Source: an uncultured Clostridia bacterium (GTDB taxonomy: Bacteria; Bacillota; Clostridia; RUG12999). From it: 7,805 bases of DNA. The DNA is taken from assembly GCA_949739095.1 (NCBI GenBank), contig CATIYX010000224.1:1-7805 (forward strand). The letters are read 5' to 3'. Position numbers and translations under genes: made by a program. Shown piece after piece: positions 1 to 5,774 of the stretch; positions within the stretch are counted from its first letter, which is position 1; each line of letters opens with the position of its first letter. The notes beneath the pieces were generated by a model. The model ran no database searches and was not told the origin of the DNA. It saw only the letters and a list, made by a program, of their open reading frames with translations.

Positions 1-1782
1 AATTAACTCTAAATCATTTGCGTTATAAGCAACAGCAAAGGTTTTTGTTAAAATATTTTGCAGACTTCTACCAGAGACGACTACCTGTAGAATTTCACCT
101 TCGGTTACAGGGCGGAAAACCGTTCCGTGAGCACCACTCTCTCCAACAATAACAGGCACATTTCCTACGCTAACAGTGTTACTTTGATACAGCTGCGTAC
201 CATATTTGTCATGTGTAAAACCAAGCCACACCGAACCCGTTCCATTTATCTTTGCGATATACCCCGTCTGTGCATCTCCTTCCAGTAAGTTCAGCAACGA
301 TTCATCCGGCTGCATTTCAAACACCAGTTCTGACGCAACATCCCAATTTTGTGGTTCTCCATTTAAAACCACTTGCACATATTCTTTCATACCATCATTG
401 GTAACAGCTGTTCCAGGTGCCAGTTCAATGTTGCGTTCCGGTTCTATTAAGCTCAGGTGGTACTGCTGGTCTGCACCAATACAGGATATATTAGCTAGAA
501 GTTTTGCGAATTCTTCTTCCAAAATGAAATTGTTGCTAACATTCAACGTTGCCATATCTGTATATATATTGCGGTTAATCAATGTGAATTGATTGTTGCT
601 GGCATTCAAATTCAGTCTGAAAGATATAGGGGGCAAAGTGCCGCATAGCCGGTTATTTGACAGGTCTAATTCGCATGAAATGCCATAGGTCACCATCATA
701 TTATCTGGCAGACACCCTACCAAATTACAATTCGATAACTGAATAGAAATGTCATAGACATGAAAATTTTTTATCATAGGCGGAATTTTTTTCGCGCCGC
801 CATGACTGTTTTGGTAACCATTGTTGCTTACAAAAACAAATTCTACATATCCCTGTGCATCAAGATCAAAATCACAATCATCTACCTGCATATAATTTTC
901 AATGGTGTCCCACAGCTCATTGCCGCTCAATGCATCTTTACAATTCGTATAAAACCAGTCCTGCATTTCTCCATCTACTTTCCATGGGTCATATAGCGCA
1001 TCCCCAGCACCATCTCCTATGATAACATCCATAGGCATATAGACATCATAATAGAAATAGTCCATGACAGAATCATTGTGTTCCGGATCCCAGTCGACAT
1101 ACATTTCGCAGACTTCATAACGGAAGATAATTTTTGTCCGACCTTCGCGATATGCTTGATATACGTCTGGCGATGTCTGCTTGAAATATTTAACCGGCAG
1201 AGAATACCCTGTTACGCTCACCATTGACCATGCCGGCTCATTAATTTGGGTATTTCCGTTTTGCAATAGGATATCCTGGTCATAATCATAATAACGAAAA
1301 AAACCTTGCGGCTGAAATTCATACGAACAGCCAGCAGCAACTTTGTCCTCTGCTGCTGCTGCAATCGTCTGGGCATCTGCACCCATGTCTACATTGATGG
1401 AAAGCCGTTCGGTAGGGGAAATTAACGTATATCCTCCTACAATATTTTCATATGGGCAATTCCAAGCGCTATCCTCTGCCAACATTGGCATCAGCGGCGG
1501 CAACAGCTCGCGTCCCTCTGCAATCGCCTGCTGCTGCCGACTTATATATAGCTCTTTATCTTTCTCCATCTGCTCTTTCATTTCTACCTGTTTTTCCGCA
1601 ATTTCTTCTTCATTGTCCGTTTCTATTGAAACCTCCTGGTCATATCGTATTATTCGCTCCTGTTTAGCTGCTTTCCACGCTTCCAGAGTTATTTCCTCTT
1701 CCATTCCTTCCGGTGCTGCCATAGAGCTGCAGGAAAGCACAGCCGCTGTAATAAGTAATAGTATAATCATTCTCTTTTTCAT
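1..1782 (-). CDS. Exported LRR surface protein, C-terminus outside window
   Basis: The minus-strand frame is open from the ATG at 1782 to the left edge: 594 codons with no stop. AAGGAG at 1791-1796 sits 8 nt before the ATG and fixes the start. Residues 1-23 form a signal peptide: MKKR, then a hydrophobic core, then VLSC at 15-18. VLSC is an imperfect lipobox; alternatively signal peptidase I cuts near A22/A23. Residues 28-92 are charged and Gln/Glu/Lys-rich, a likely coiled coil. Residues 95-310 are acidic and aromatic-rich and I do not recognise them. Residues 310-420 carry leucine-rich repeats with SNN signatures, including LDLSNNRLCGTLP (372-384) and LNVSNNF (413-419). Residues 435-594 look beta-rich; the last visible stretch (TFAVAYNANDLEL) resembles the start of a cohesin- or Ig-like module. 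A surface adhesion or binding role is inferred from the architecture. No catalytic motif is visible. Confidence 0.88.
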   Translation of the reverse strand, partial: MKKRMIILLLITAAVLSCSSMAAPEGMEEEITLEAWKAAKQERIIRYDQEVSIETDNEEEIAEKQVEMKEQMEKDKELYISRQQQAIAEGRELLPPLMPMLAEDSAWNCPYENIVGGYTLISPTERLSINVDMGADAQTIAAAAEDKVAAGCSYEFQPQGFFRYYDYDQDILLQNGNTQINEPAWSMVSVTGYSLPVKYFKQTSPDVYQAYREGRTKIIFRYEVCEMYVDWDPEHNDSVMDYFYYDVYMPMDVIIGDGAGDALYDPWKVDGEMQDWFYTNCKDALSGNELWDTIENYMQVDDCDFDLDAQGYVEFVFVSNNGYQNSHGGAKKIPPMIKNFHVYDISIQLSNCNLVGCLPDNMMVTYGISCELDLSNNRLCGTLPPISFRLNLNASNNQFTLINRNIYTDMATLNVSNNFILEEEFAKLLANISCIGADQQYHLSLIEPERNIELAPGTAVTNDGMKEYVQVVLNGEPQNWDVASELVFEMQPDESLLNLLEGDAQTGYIAKINGTGSVWLGFTHDKYGTQLYQSNTVSVGNVPVIVGESGAHGTVFRPVTEGEILQVVVSGRSLQNILTKTFAVAYNANDLELI

Positions 1783-1831
1783 TCTCTTTGCTCCTTTTCT
1801 GTTGCATTATATATTTTCCGTGTTTCATCTC

Positions 1832-1912
1832 TTATCTGCCGCAGCGTAAATTTAGTTTTATTCTACGGTCTCTATAGTCACTTAACTTTCCGATGAATCT
1901 TTTTCCTTTCAT
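1832..1912 (-). CDS. 26-codon basic micro-ORF, possibly translationally coupled
   Basis: The ATG at 1912 is preceded by a G6 tract (1920-1925) that reads as AGGGGGGT, a near-SD match 7 nt before the start. The peptide is strongly basic (ten Lys/Arg in 26 residues) and ends in a TAA at 1834-1832, 49 nt before the surface-protein gene. Its ATG overlaps the TGA of the preceding 49-codon ORF as ATGA, the usual sign of coupled translation. I recognise no family. It could be a real small protein, a leader peptide, or the 3' part of a 75-codon gene split by a one-base change in the G6 tract. The short length makes chance occurrence possible. Confidence 0.3.
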   Translation of the reverse strand: MKGKRFIGKLSDYRDRRIKLNLRCGR

Positions 1913-2058
1913 ATTTCTACCCCCCTAGTCTTGATGATACATTTCCTCAATTCTTTATTTTTAGTTATATATGGAATTCTTACTAGTTCAGAGATTATAT
2001 AACTGCGAATATCTACGTAAAAAACATGTTTATAGGCAATAAAGATCTTGATTGTCAT
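1909..2058 (-). CDS. 49-codon micro-ORF downstream of repeat-rich promoter
   Basis: The ORF starts at the ATG at 2058, about 48 nt downstream of the transcription start predicted from the promoter at 2113-2142. It ends in a TGA that overlaps the next ATG. The peptide starts MTIKIFIAYKHVF, is hydrophobic and aromatic in its first half and Lys/Arg-rich at the end. There is no good Shine-Dalgarno sequence: TTTTAGAG, part of an 18-bp palindrome, lies directly upstream and could occlude the start. I do not recognise the product. The case for it is positional: promoter in front, ATGA overlap behind, same strand as the surface-protein gene. Confidence 0.28.
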   Translation of the reverse strand: MTIKIFIAYKHVFYVDIRSYIISELVRIPYITKNKELRKCIIKTRGVEI

Positions 2059-2060
2059 CT

Positions 2061-2135
2061 CTAAAATATATATTTTAGCGTATTATTTTATATATTTTAG
2101 CGTATATTCTATATACTAGCATATATTCTATATGC
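2061..2135. repeat. AT-rich direct and inverted repeat cluster, operator-like
   Basis: Four related elements lie in 75 bp. TATATATTTTAGCGTAT occurs exactly twice (2067-2083 and 2089-2105) with a 22-bp period, about two helical turns. The 19-bp unit TAGCRTATATTCTATATRC occurs twice in tandem (2098-2116 and 2117-2135) with two differences. CTAAAATATATATTTTAG (2061-2078) is a perfect 18-bp palindrome, and GCATATATTCTATATGC (2119-2135) contains 7-bp arms around a 3-bp centre. The last of these fills the spacer of the minus-strand promoter at 2113-2142. Phased palindromes overlapping a promoter suggest binding sites for a dimeric regulator; the protein is unknown. AT-rich slippage repeats are the alternative. 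Confidence 0.75.
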
Positions 2136-2142
2136 TTGTCAA
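2113..2142 (-). promoter_or_regulatory. Putative extended -10 promoter for micro-ORFs and LRR gene
   Basis: On the minus strand, TTGACA (2142-2137) is separated by 18 bp from TAGTAT (2118-2113), which is directly preceded by TGC, an extended -10 motif. Predicted transcription would begin near 2106, giving 48 nt to the ATG at 2058 and about 320 nt to the surface-protein ATG at 1782. The spacer is a palindrome, so a bound regulator would block the polymerase. Confidence 0.55.
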
Positions 2143-2194
2143 TTACTTTGTGTATTTCTATCATTCAGTAGAAAAATCCCATAATTCTCACTTA

Positions 2195-2290
2195 CTATAT
2201 ATTTTTATTCCAATATCCCATTTCAATAACAGCATGAAATTTTGTCAATTTGCTTTGCAAGATTACTCTTCTCAAAATCTGTTCTTTCAT
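2195..2290 (-). CDS. 31-codon ORF with perfect Shine-Dalgarno, after a terminator
   Basis: AAGGAGGT (2299-2306), a full anti-16S match, lies 8 nt before the ATG at 2290. The ORF runs to a TAG at 2197-2195. The peptide starts MKEQILRRVILQSKL, has an amphipathic basic first half and ends in MGYWNKNI. I do not recognise it. The ribosome binding site is the strongest in the window outside the main operon, which argues for genuine translation. The start lies 29 nt after the last T of an intrinsic terminator, so expression probably depends on read-through or antitermination, or on an unseen promoter. It could be a leader peptide, a small toxin-like or membrane-active peptide, or a remnant of a longer gene. 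Confidence 0.42.
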   Translation of the reverse strand: MKEQILRRVILQSKLTKFHAVIEMGYWNKNI

Positions 2291-2319
2291 TTCAGATACC
2301 TCCTTCGGCTGTATTACAT

Positions 2320-2357
2320 AAAAAAAAGAAGATAACCTTGATTAAGATTATCCTCTT
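2320..2357 (-). terminator. Strong intrinsic terminator
   Basis: On the minus strand a 14-bp stem (2357-2344 with 2339-2326, two G-U pairs, loop AATC) ends in a run of eight T (2327-2320). In the plus direction no T-run follows, so it acts on leftward transcription. It is a second terminator, distinct from that of the tRNA at 2617-2651, which implies a separate transcript for 2358-2612. It lies just before the ribosome binding site of the 31-codon ORF. Confidence 0.85.
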
Positions 2358-2599
2358 AATATATTCACTTGTTCTTTCACTATCCAGTGTTTGAATCCTG
2401 TATTTACCTTTTTCGCTCTTAGCCCACTTTTTCCAAAAAAATCCGCATAACCGCATAAAAAGCTGAACATTTTAGATATCCTGCACCCATCGGTGCATAC
2501 TCGCAAAAAGTTGGTAGCGATAGCGAACTTTATGAGGACGTTTATAACCGAATAGGTAAGCCAAGCATAATTTTTTGCGAAAGATAAAGAGCAGCGCAA
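2348..2599 (-). CDS. Unrecognised 83-codon ORF, TTG start, doubtful
   Basis: An open frame runs from a TTG at 2599 to a TAA at 2350-2348 inside the terminator stem. There is no Shine-Dalgarno sequence before the TTG, nor before the internal ATG at 2470. The translation has a Lys-rich C-terminus (around SGLRAKKVNTGFKHW) and no domain I can name. The same DNA holds several inverted repeats: CGCAAAAA (2502-2509) with TTTTTGCG (2572-2579), TTGG with CCAA just inside, and TGCACC-CATC-GGTGCA (2482-2497). These fit a structured RNA or dispersed repeat better than a protein. A second frame opens at the ATG at 2490 (23 codons to 2419). The coding call is weak; a non-coding RNA of about 250 nt ending at the terminator is the main alternative. 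Confidence 0.22.
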   Translation of the reverse strand: MRCSLSFAKNYAWLTYSVINVLIKFAIATNFLRVCTDGCRISKMFSFLCGYADFFGKSGLRAKKVNTGFKHWIVKEQVNILRG

Positions 2600-2616
2600 T
2601 GAGTTCTGATTTTTAT

Positions 2617-2651
2617 AAAAAACCAGAGCAAGCGATATAAAGCTTGCTCTG
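2617..2651 (-). terminator. Intrinsic terminator of the tRNA gene
   Basis: A perfect 10-bp stem CAGAGCAAGC (minus strand 2651-2642 pairing with 2633-2624) with an 8-nt loop is followed by GG and T6 (2622-2617). It begins 4 nt after the CCA end of the tRNA and would release the pre-tRNA. Confidence 0.9.
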
Positions 2652-2654
2652 ACG

Positions 2655-2731
2655 TGGTGGAGACAGAGGGACTCGAACCCGCGACCTCTCGCATGTGAAG
2701 CGAACGCTCTAACCAGCTGAGCTATGCCTCC
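2655..2731 (-). tRNA. tRNA-Val(CAC)
   Basis: The minus strand folds as a full cloverleaf with an encoded CCA. Acceptor stem GGAGGCA/TGTCTCC is followed by A73. The D arm is GCTC/GAGC with GG in the loop. The anticodon stem TTCGC/GCGAG encloses loop TTCACAT, giving anticodon CAC, which reads the valine codon GUG. A35, C36 and A73 agree with valine identity. The T loop is TTCGAGT. The T stem GCGGG/CCCTC has one C-T mismatch at 50-64, and the acceptor has one G-U. It is a single-gene unit with its own promoter and terminator, between two protein-coding units on the same strand. Confidence 0.95.
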
Positions 2732-2749
2732 CTATGAAAATATCTATCT

Positions 2750-2774
2750 ATTTCCTTATACTCTCTAAGGAAAT
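2750..2774 (-). other. Hairpin in pre-tRNA leader
   Basis: A 9-bp perfect inverted repeat (ATTTCCTTA at 2750-2758 and its complement at 2766-2774) with a 7-nt loop lies in the approximately 59-nt leader between the predicted transcription start and the tRNA 5' end. It may affect pre-tRNA stability or 5' processing. This is a sequence observation only. Confidence 0.5.
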
Positions 2775-2796
2775 TCAATATATTTATCTTTATAAA

Positions 2797-2825
2797 ATTT
2801 TAACACAATCTATAAACAATGTCAA
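2797..2825 (-). promoter_or_regulatory. Consensus promoter of tRNA-Val
   Basis: On the minus strand, TTGACA (2825-2820), a 17-bp spacer and TAAAAT (2802-2797) match the housekeeping sigma factor consensus at 11 of 12 positions. Transcription should start near 2790, about 59 nt before the tRNA. Confidence 0.87.
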
Positions 2826-2906
2826 TATCTTCTGTTAAAATAATCTTATATTTTATAGTTCTTCGAATTGATAATAGAATGATATATCAAATAAAACGAT
2901 ATCTAC

Positions 2907-2949
2907 AAGCACAATTGCGTATTTAAGATTGCACAACAATTGTTTGCTT
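2907..2949 (-). terminator. Weak hairpin after the response regulator, possible terminator
   Basis: An interrupted inverted repeat (AAGCAAACAATTG at 2949-2937 with CAATTGTGCTT at 2917-2907, minus strand, 2-nt bulge) lies about 25 nt after the regulator stop. It is AT-rich and the next T-run (TTTTATTT) comes only 10 nt later, so it is a poor intrinsic terminator. No better one is visible before the tRNA promoter. I see nothing else between 2732 and 2973 beyond this hairpin, the tRNA promoter and its leader hairpin. Confidence 0.3.
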
Positions 2950-2973
2950 TGTCTTATAGAGATAATTATTTCA

Positions 2974-3669
2974 CTATACTTTAAAACGGTATCCTGCTCC
3001 CCAAACAGTTTCAATATAGGTTGGTTTTGATGGATTTTCCTCTGTTTTTTCCCGAATCCGCGCTATATGCACCGTTACAGTGGAGGCATCTGACATCGCA
3101 TCATATCCCCATACCCTTTCAAACAAAGTTTCCTTATCATAGACACGATTAGGATTTTTCATTAAAAACAAAAGTAAATCAAATTCTTTTTGCTTTAAGG
3201 TCACTTCTTTTTCATTAACATAAACACGTCGATCCTGTTCATCAATACATAGTCCGCGGACCCGTATTTTATGTTCTTTTTGTTCTTGATTTCCTTTTTG
3301 TTTCAACTTTTCATAGTTCTTCAAATGACTATTAACGCGCGCCACCAATTCTCCCATACTAAAAGGCTTTGTAATATAGTCGTCTGCCCCAAGGTTCAGA
3401 CCTTTAATTTTATAAAGTTCTTCATCTCTTGCTGAAACAATCAGTACCGGAATATCCTTCTCCTGTGCAAACTCCTGCAAAATTTCAAAGCCAGTTTTTC
3501 CTGGCAGCATTAAATCCAGCAATACCAGCTCAAACGATTCATTTTGCAGATACTTCAGCCCCTGTGCACCGTCCGAAGCCTGTATAATTTCGTGACCACT
3601 CATCTCCAGATAATCTTTTTGCAACTCCGCGATACTCGGATCGTCCTCTATGATTAAAATACGGCTCAT
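2974..3669 (-). CDS. OmpR/PhoB-family response regulator
   Basis: A cytoplasmic transcription factor of 231 residues, normal for the family. The receiver domain (1-118) shows the acidic pair E8/D9/D10, the phosphoacceptor D52 in LVLLDLMLPGKTG, the switch S79 and K101 in DDYITKPF. A winged-helix DNA-binding domain (about 134-231) follows, with the family ending ETVWGAGYRFKV. The ATG at 3669 is chosen because AGGAGG (3677-3682) is 7 nt upstream and the protein then begins MSRILIIEDD. The frame continues upstream to an ATG at 3759, but that adds 30 residues overlapping the kinase and unlike any receiver. It overlaps the kinase stop by ATGA, so the two are coupled, and it is the last gene of the operon. 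It probably regulates its own transporter operon; that is inference. Confidence 0.95.
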   Translation of the reverse strand: MSRILIIEDDPSIAELQKDYLEMSGHEIIQASDGAQGLKYLQNESFELVLLDLMLPGKTGFEILQEFAQEKDIPVLIVSARDEELYKIKGLNLGADDYITKPFSMGELVARVNSHLKNYEKLKQKGNQEQKEHKIRVRGLCIDEQDRRVYVNEKEVTLKQKEFDLLLFLMKNPNRVYDKETLFERVWGYDAMSDASTVTVHIARIREKTEENPSKPTYIETVWGAGYRFKV

Positions 3670-5003
3670 TGTTGCTCCTCCTGCTCTTGTTTCGTTTCTG
3701 AAATGACTTTTAAAGAAATCAAAATGCTGGTTCCTTTGCCATAAACGCTGGTTGCCCAAATACGCCCGTCCAGCCCTTCTACGATTTGTTTGGCAATTGC
3801 CAATCCCAATCCACTGGAACCGCGAATTTTTCGGGCGCTGTCTGCCCGATAAAATCGGTCAAAAATATGCGGCAATTCTTCTTCTTTGATGCCCACACCG
3901 TTGTCATGAATTTCTAAAATCACATTATGCAATTTCCGACGTAAGGTAACATCTACTCTGCCACTGCCGTGTGCAATATTTTTTTTAGCATTATCCAATA
4001 TATTTTGAATCACCCGTCCAAACCGATTCATATCAAGCATAACGGTAACCGGTTCATGCAATTCATTGTGAAATATAATTTGCTTTTCTTCCTTTTGGAA
4101 GCCAAAACGTTGATCATCCAGACAAGACTCTATATATTCGCCGACAGAAATCAGCGAACGTTCAAAAGTAATCTGTTCTAAATCCAATTTGGAATATAAC
4201 AGCAAATCATCAATCATCGTACGAATTAAATCTGTTTTCTGCAGCGCTTCATTTAGATATTTTGTGCGTTTTTCTTCCGTCGCTGCAACACCATCTAAAA
4301 TTCCTTCAATATATCCTCGAATTGCAGTGACCGGCGTTTTTAAGTCATGTGAAATACTGGAAACAAGAAATTGTCGGTTTTCATCAAATTTCCGTTCATA
4401 GTATACACTATCTTTCAACCTCACACGCAGACGTTCAATCGCCATATGCAATTCATAAACCTCACCATCACCTTCCTCCGGCAATTCAATATCCAAATCT
4501 CCTTCTGTCAACTTTTCAGTTGCTTCCTTTAGGTGAACAATCGGTTCTATGATTTGTACCCGATTATCTTGTTGCACAAAAAAACTAGAGACAAGAAACA
4601 CAATCAAAAAAATGCAAATGACAAACAAAAGTATTGTCCGATATCCCTCTGCAATATTCACAATAGGATTCACTTTAATAACGCTATACGCTGTCCCATT
4701 GGCTACGCGAAATGTTTCGGTGTCCATCCCAAACGGTTTCCCATTAATCGTAATCCTGTCATGCCCCATTTCCAAATGCATACGGATTTCCTGCACCAAG
4801 GTAGCGCTGTAATTTTCGCTCGCATAAATTACCTCGCTTTCTTTAAGTACAATCAAATTTGTTTGAGTGCTGCTATTTCCCACCGGCATATGGTTGATTT
4901 TACTGTAAAAGTAACCAAATATCAAGCTGATACATGCTGTGACCAGCACCGTACTCATTAATACTGTAAAACTTTGTGTCAATAGCCGTCTTCTTAGTTT
5001 CAT
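3666..5003 (-). CDS. HAMP sensor histidine kinase
   Basis: A membrane kinase of 445 residues that should phosphorylate the adjacent regulator. Transmembrane helix 1 (about 11-33) and helix 2 (about 122-143) enclose an extracellular sensor of roughly 85 residues. A HAMP domain follows (about 145-200). The dimerisation/phosphoacceptor box SSISHDLKTPVTAIRGY places the phosphorylated histidine at H219. The ATPase domain has an N box (NILDNAKKN, N334/N338), G1 (DNGVGI, D367), an F box (FDRFYRAD) and G2 (GSSGLGLAI, 395-403). The C-terminal tail is Glu/Gln-rich. AGGAG lies about 8 nt before the ATG at 5003. The permease ends 27 nt upstream, so the pair is transcribed with the transporter. The signal is unknown; the context suggests envelope or substrate stress. 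Confidence 0.95.
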   Translation of the reverse strand: MKLRRRLLTQSFTVLMSTVLVTACISLIFGYFYSKINHMPVGNSSTQTNLIVLKESEVIYASENYSATLVQEIRMHLEMGHDRITINGKPFGMDTETFRVANGTAYSVIKVNPIVNIAEGYRTILLFVICIFLIVFLVSSFFVQQDNRVQIIEPIVHLKEATEKLTEGDLDIELPEEGDGEVYELHMAIERLRVRLKDSVYYERKFDENRQFLVSSISHDLKTPVTAIRGYIEGILDGVAATEEKRTKYLNEALQKTDLIRTMIDDLLLYSKLDLEQITFERSLISVGEYIESCLDDQRFGFQKEEKQIIFHNELHEPVTVMLDMNRFGRVIQNILDNAKKNIAHGSGRVDVTLRRKLHNVILEIHDNGVGIKEEELPHIFDRFYRADSARKIRGSSGLGLAIAKQIVEGLDGRIWATSVYGKGTSILISLKVISETKQEQEEQQ

Positions 5004-5030
5004 AACCGCACTCCTACTTCAAATTTAGCG

Positions 5031-5774
5031 TTATAAATTTTTTCTGTCGAACAGATAAGAGCCTATTCCAAAAAACATCAGTCCCAGTCCCACCAAAATC
5101 ATAAACATACGGAAAATTTTATGAAAATTGATGTAGCTTCCTAAGAATAGTGTATACCAATTAAACGCAGTTGTAAACAAAAAACTTTGTAGCTGGCTGA
5201 AAAACAACCCCAACACATTACATAGCAAAAAGCACAGAATCGACAGAAAAAACGCACTTCCGGTTCCTCTGAAAATAGTAGAAATAATCATGGTAAAAAG
5301 TGCAAACACAAACAACGGGAAAAAAGACGCAACATATGCCACAAAAATTCTGCCGATTCCCGCTAGTGTTCCTTTAATAAACAAAGAAATAATTAAAGAT
5401 GTTACCATGATAAATAACAGATTTACAATAATAAATGTTGCTGCTGCCAAAGCTTTCGATAAATATACTTTCACCCTTGAAACAGGGCGTGTTAACACCA
5501 TTTTCATGGTCTGATTACTAAATTCACCGCCCACCATATCAATGCAGACAAAGATAGTGAACAATGGAATCAATGTATAATTCAATACAGACAATACCAG
5601 AACGGAAAATTCAGATTCCCCTGTGATGCGGATTCCCATAAAATTATTAGCAACGCCTACAATCAAAGCGGCTATCAGAACAGCAACCACCGATAAAATG
5701 CAAGATACTGCCAATTTTTTCCGTTTGGACAATTTATAAATTTCATTGATATAGGCTGCTCTAAGACTTGACAC
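5031..5774 (-). CDS. ABC-2 type transporter permease
   Basis: A 247-residue integral membrane protein with six predicted helices (about 21-43, 57-80, 108-133, 145-168, 172-194, 222-243), the size and topology of ABC-2 permeases. The segment GGEFSNQTMKMVLTRPVSR (82-100), between helices 2 and 3, is the characteristic cytoplasmic loop thought to contact the ATPase. The start is a GTG at 5774 with GAGGTGG about 7 nt upstream. It overlaps the 3' end of the ATPase gene by 14 nt, so the two are probably translated together and assemble as a 2+2 exporter. The substrate cannot be read from the sequence. Relatives with BcrA-like ATPases act in peptide-antibiotic resistance or other export. Confidence 0.92.
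   Translation of the reverse strand: MSSLRAAYINEIYKLSKRKKLAVSCILSVVAVLIAALIVGVANNFMGIRITGESEFSVLVLSVLNYTLIPLFTIFVCIDMVGGEFSNQTMKMVLTRPVSRVKVYLSKALAAATFIIVNLLFIMVTSLIISLFIKGTLAGIGRIFVAYVASFFPLFVFALFTMIISTIFRGTGSAFFLSILCFLLCNVLGLFFSQLQSFLFTTAFNWYTLFLGSYINFHKIFRMFMILVGLGLMFFGIGSYLFDRKNL

Noticed and set aside
1806..1811. A TATAAT on the minus strand just before the surface-protein gene.
   Set aside because: No convincing -35 lies 16-18 bp upstream, and the implied transcription start would leave almost no room before the ribosome binding site. It remains possible but weak.
1343..1849. A 168-codon plus-strand frame rich in Ser/Ala/Ile.
   Set aside because: It is the complement of the coiled-coil and signal-peptide region of the surface-protein gene; its Ser/Ile runs mirror the Glu/Lys/Gln codons opposite.
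2061..2135. The repeat cluster considered as a CRISPR array.
   Set aside because: Units are 17-19 bp with 0-5 bp between them, AT-only in character and only two copies each; there are no spacers and no cas genes.
2132..2335. A 67-codon plus-strand frame in the spacer.
   Set aside because: No ribosome binding site precedes it, the composition is that of AT-rich random sequence, and it runs antisense through the terminator and the 31-codon ORF that has a perfect SD.
2442..2457. Direct repeat CCGCATAA twice in a row.
   Set aside because: Two copies of 8 bp in AT-rich DNA can arise by chance and no further copies follow.
3670..3759. A 30-codon N-terminal extension of the response regulator.
   Set aside because: It lies inside the kinase gene and does not resemble a receiver domain, while the ATG at 3669 has AGGAGG at correct spacing and the ATGA overlap.
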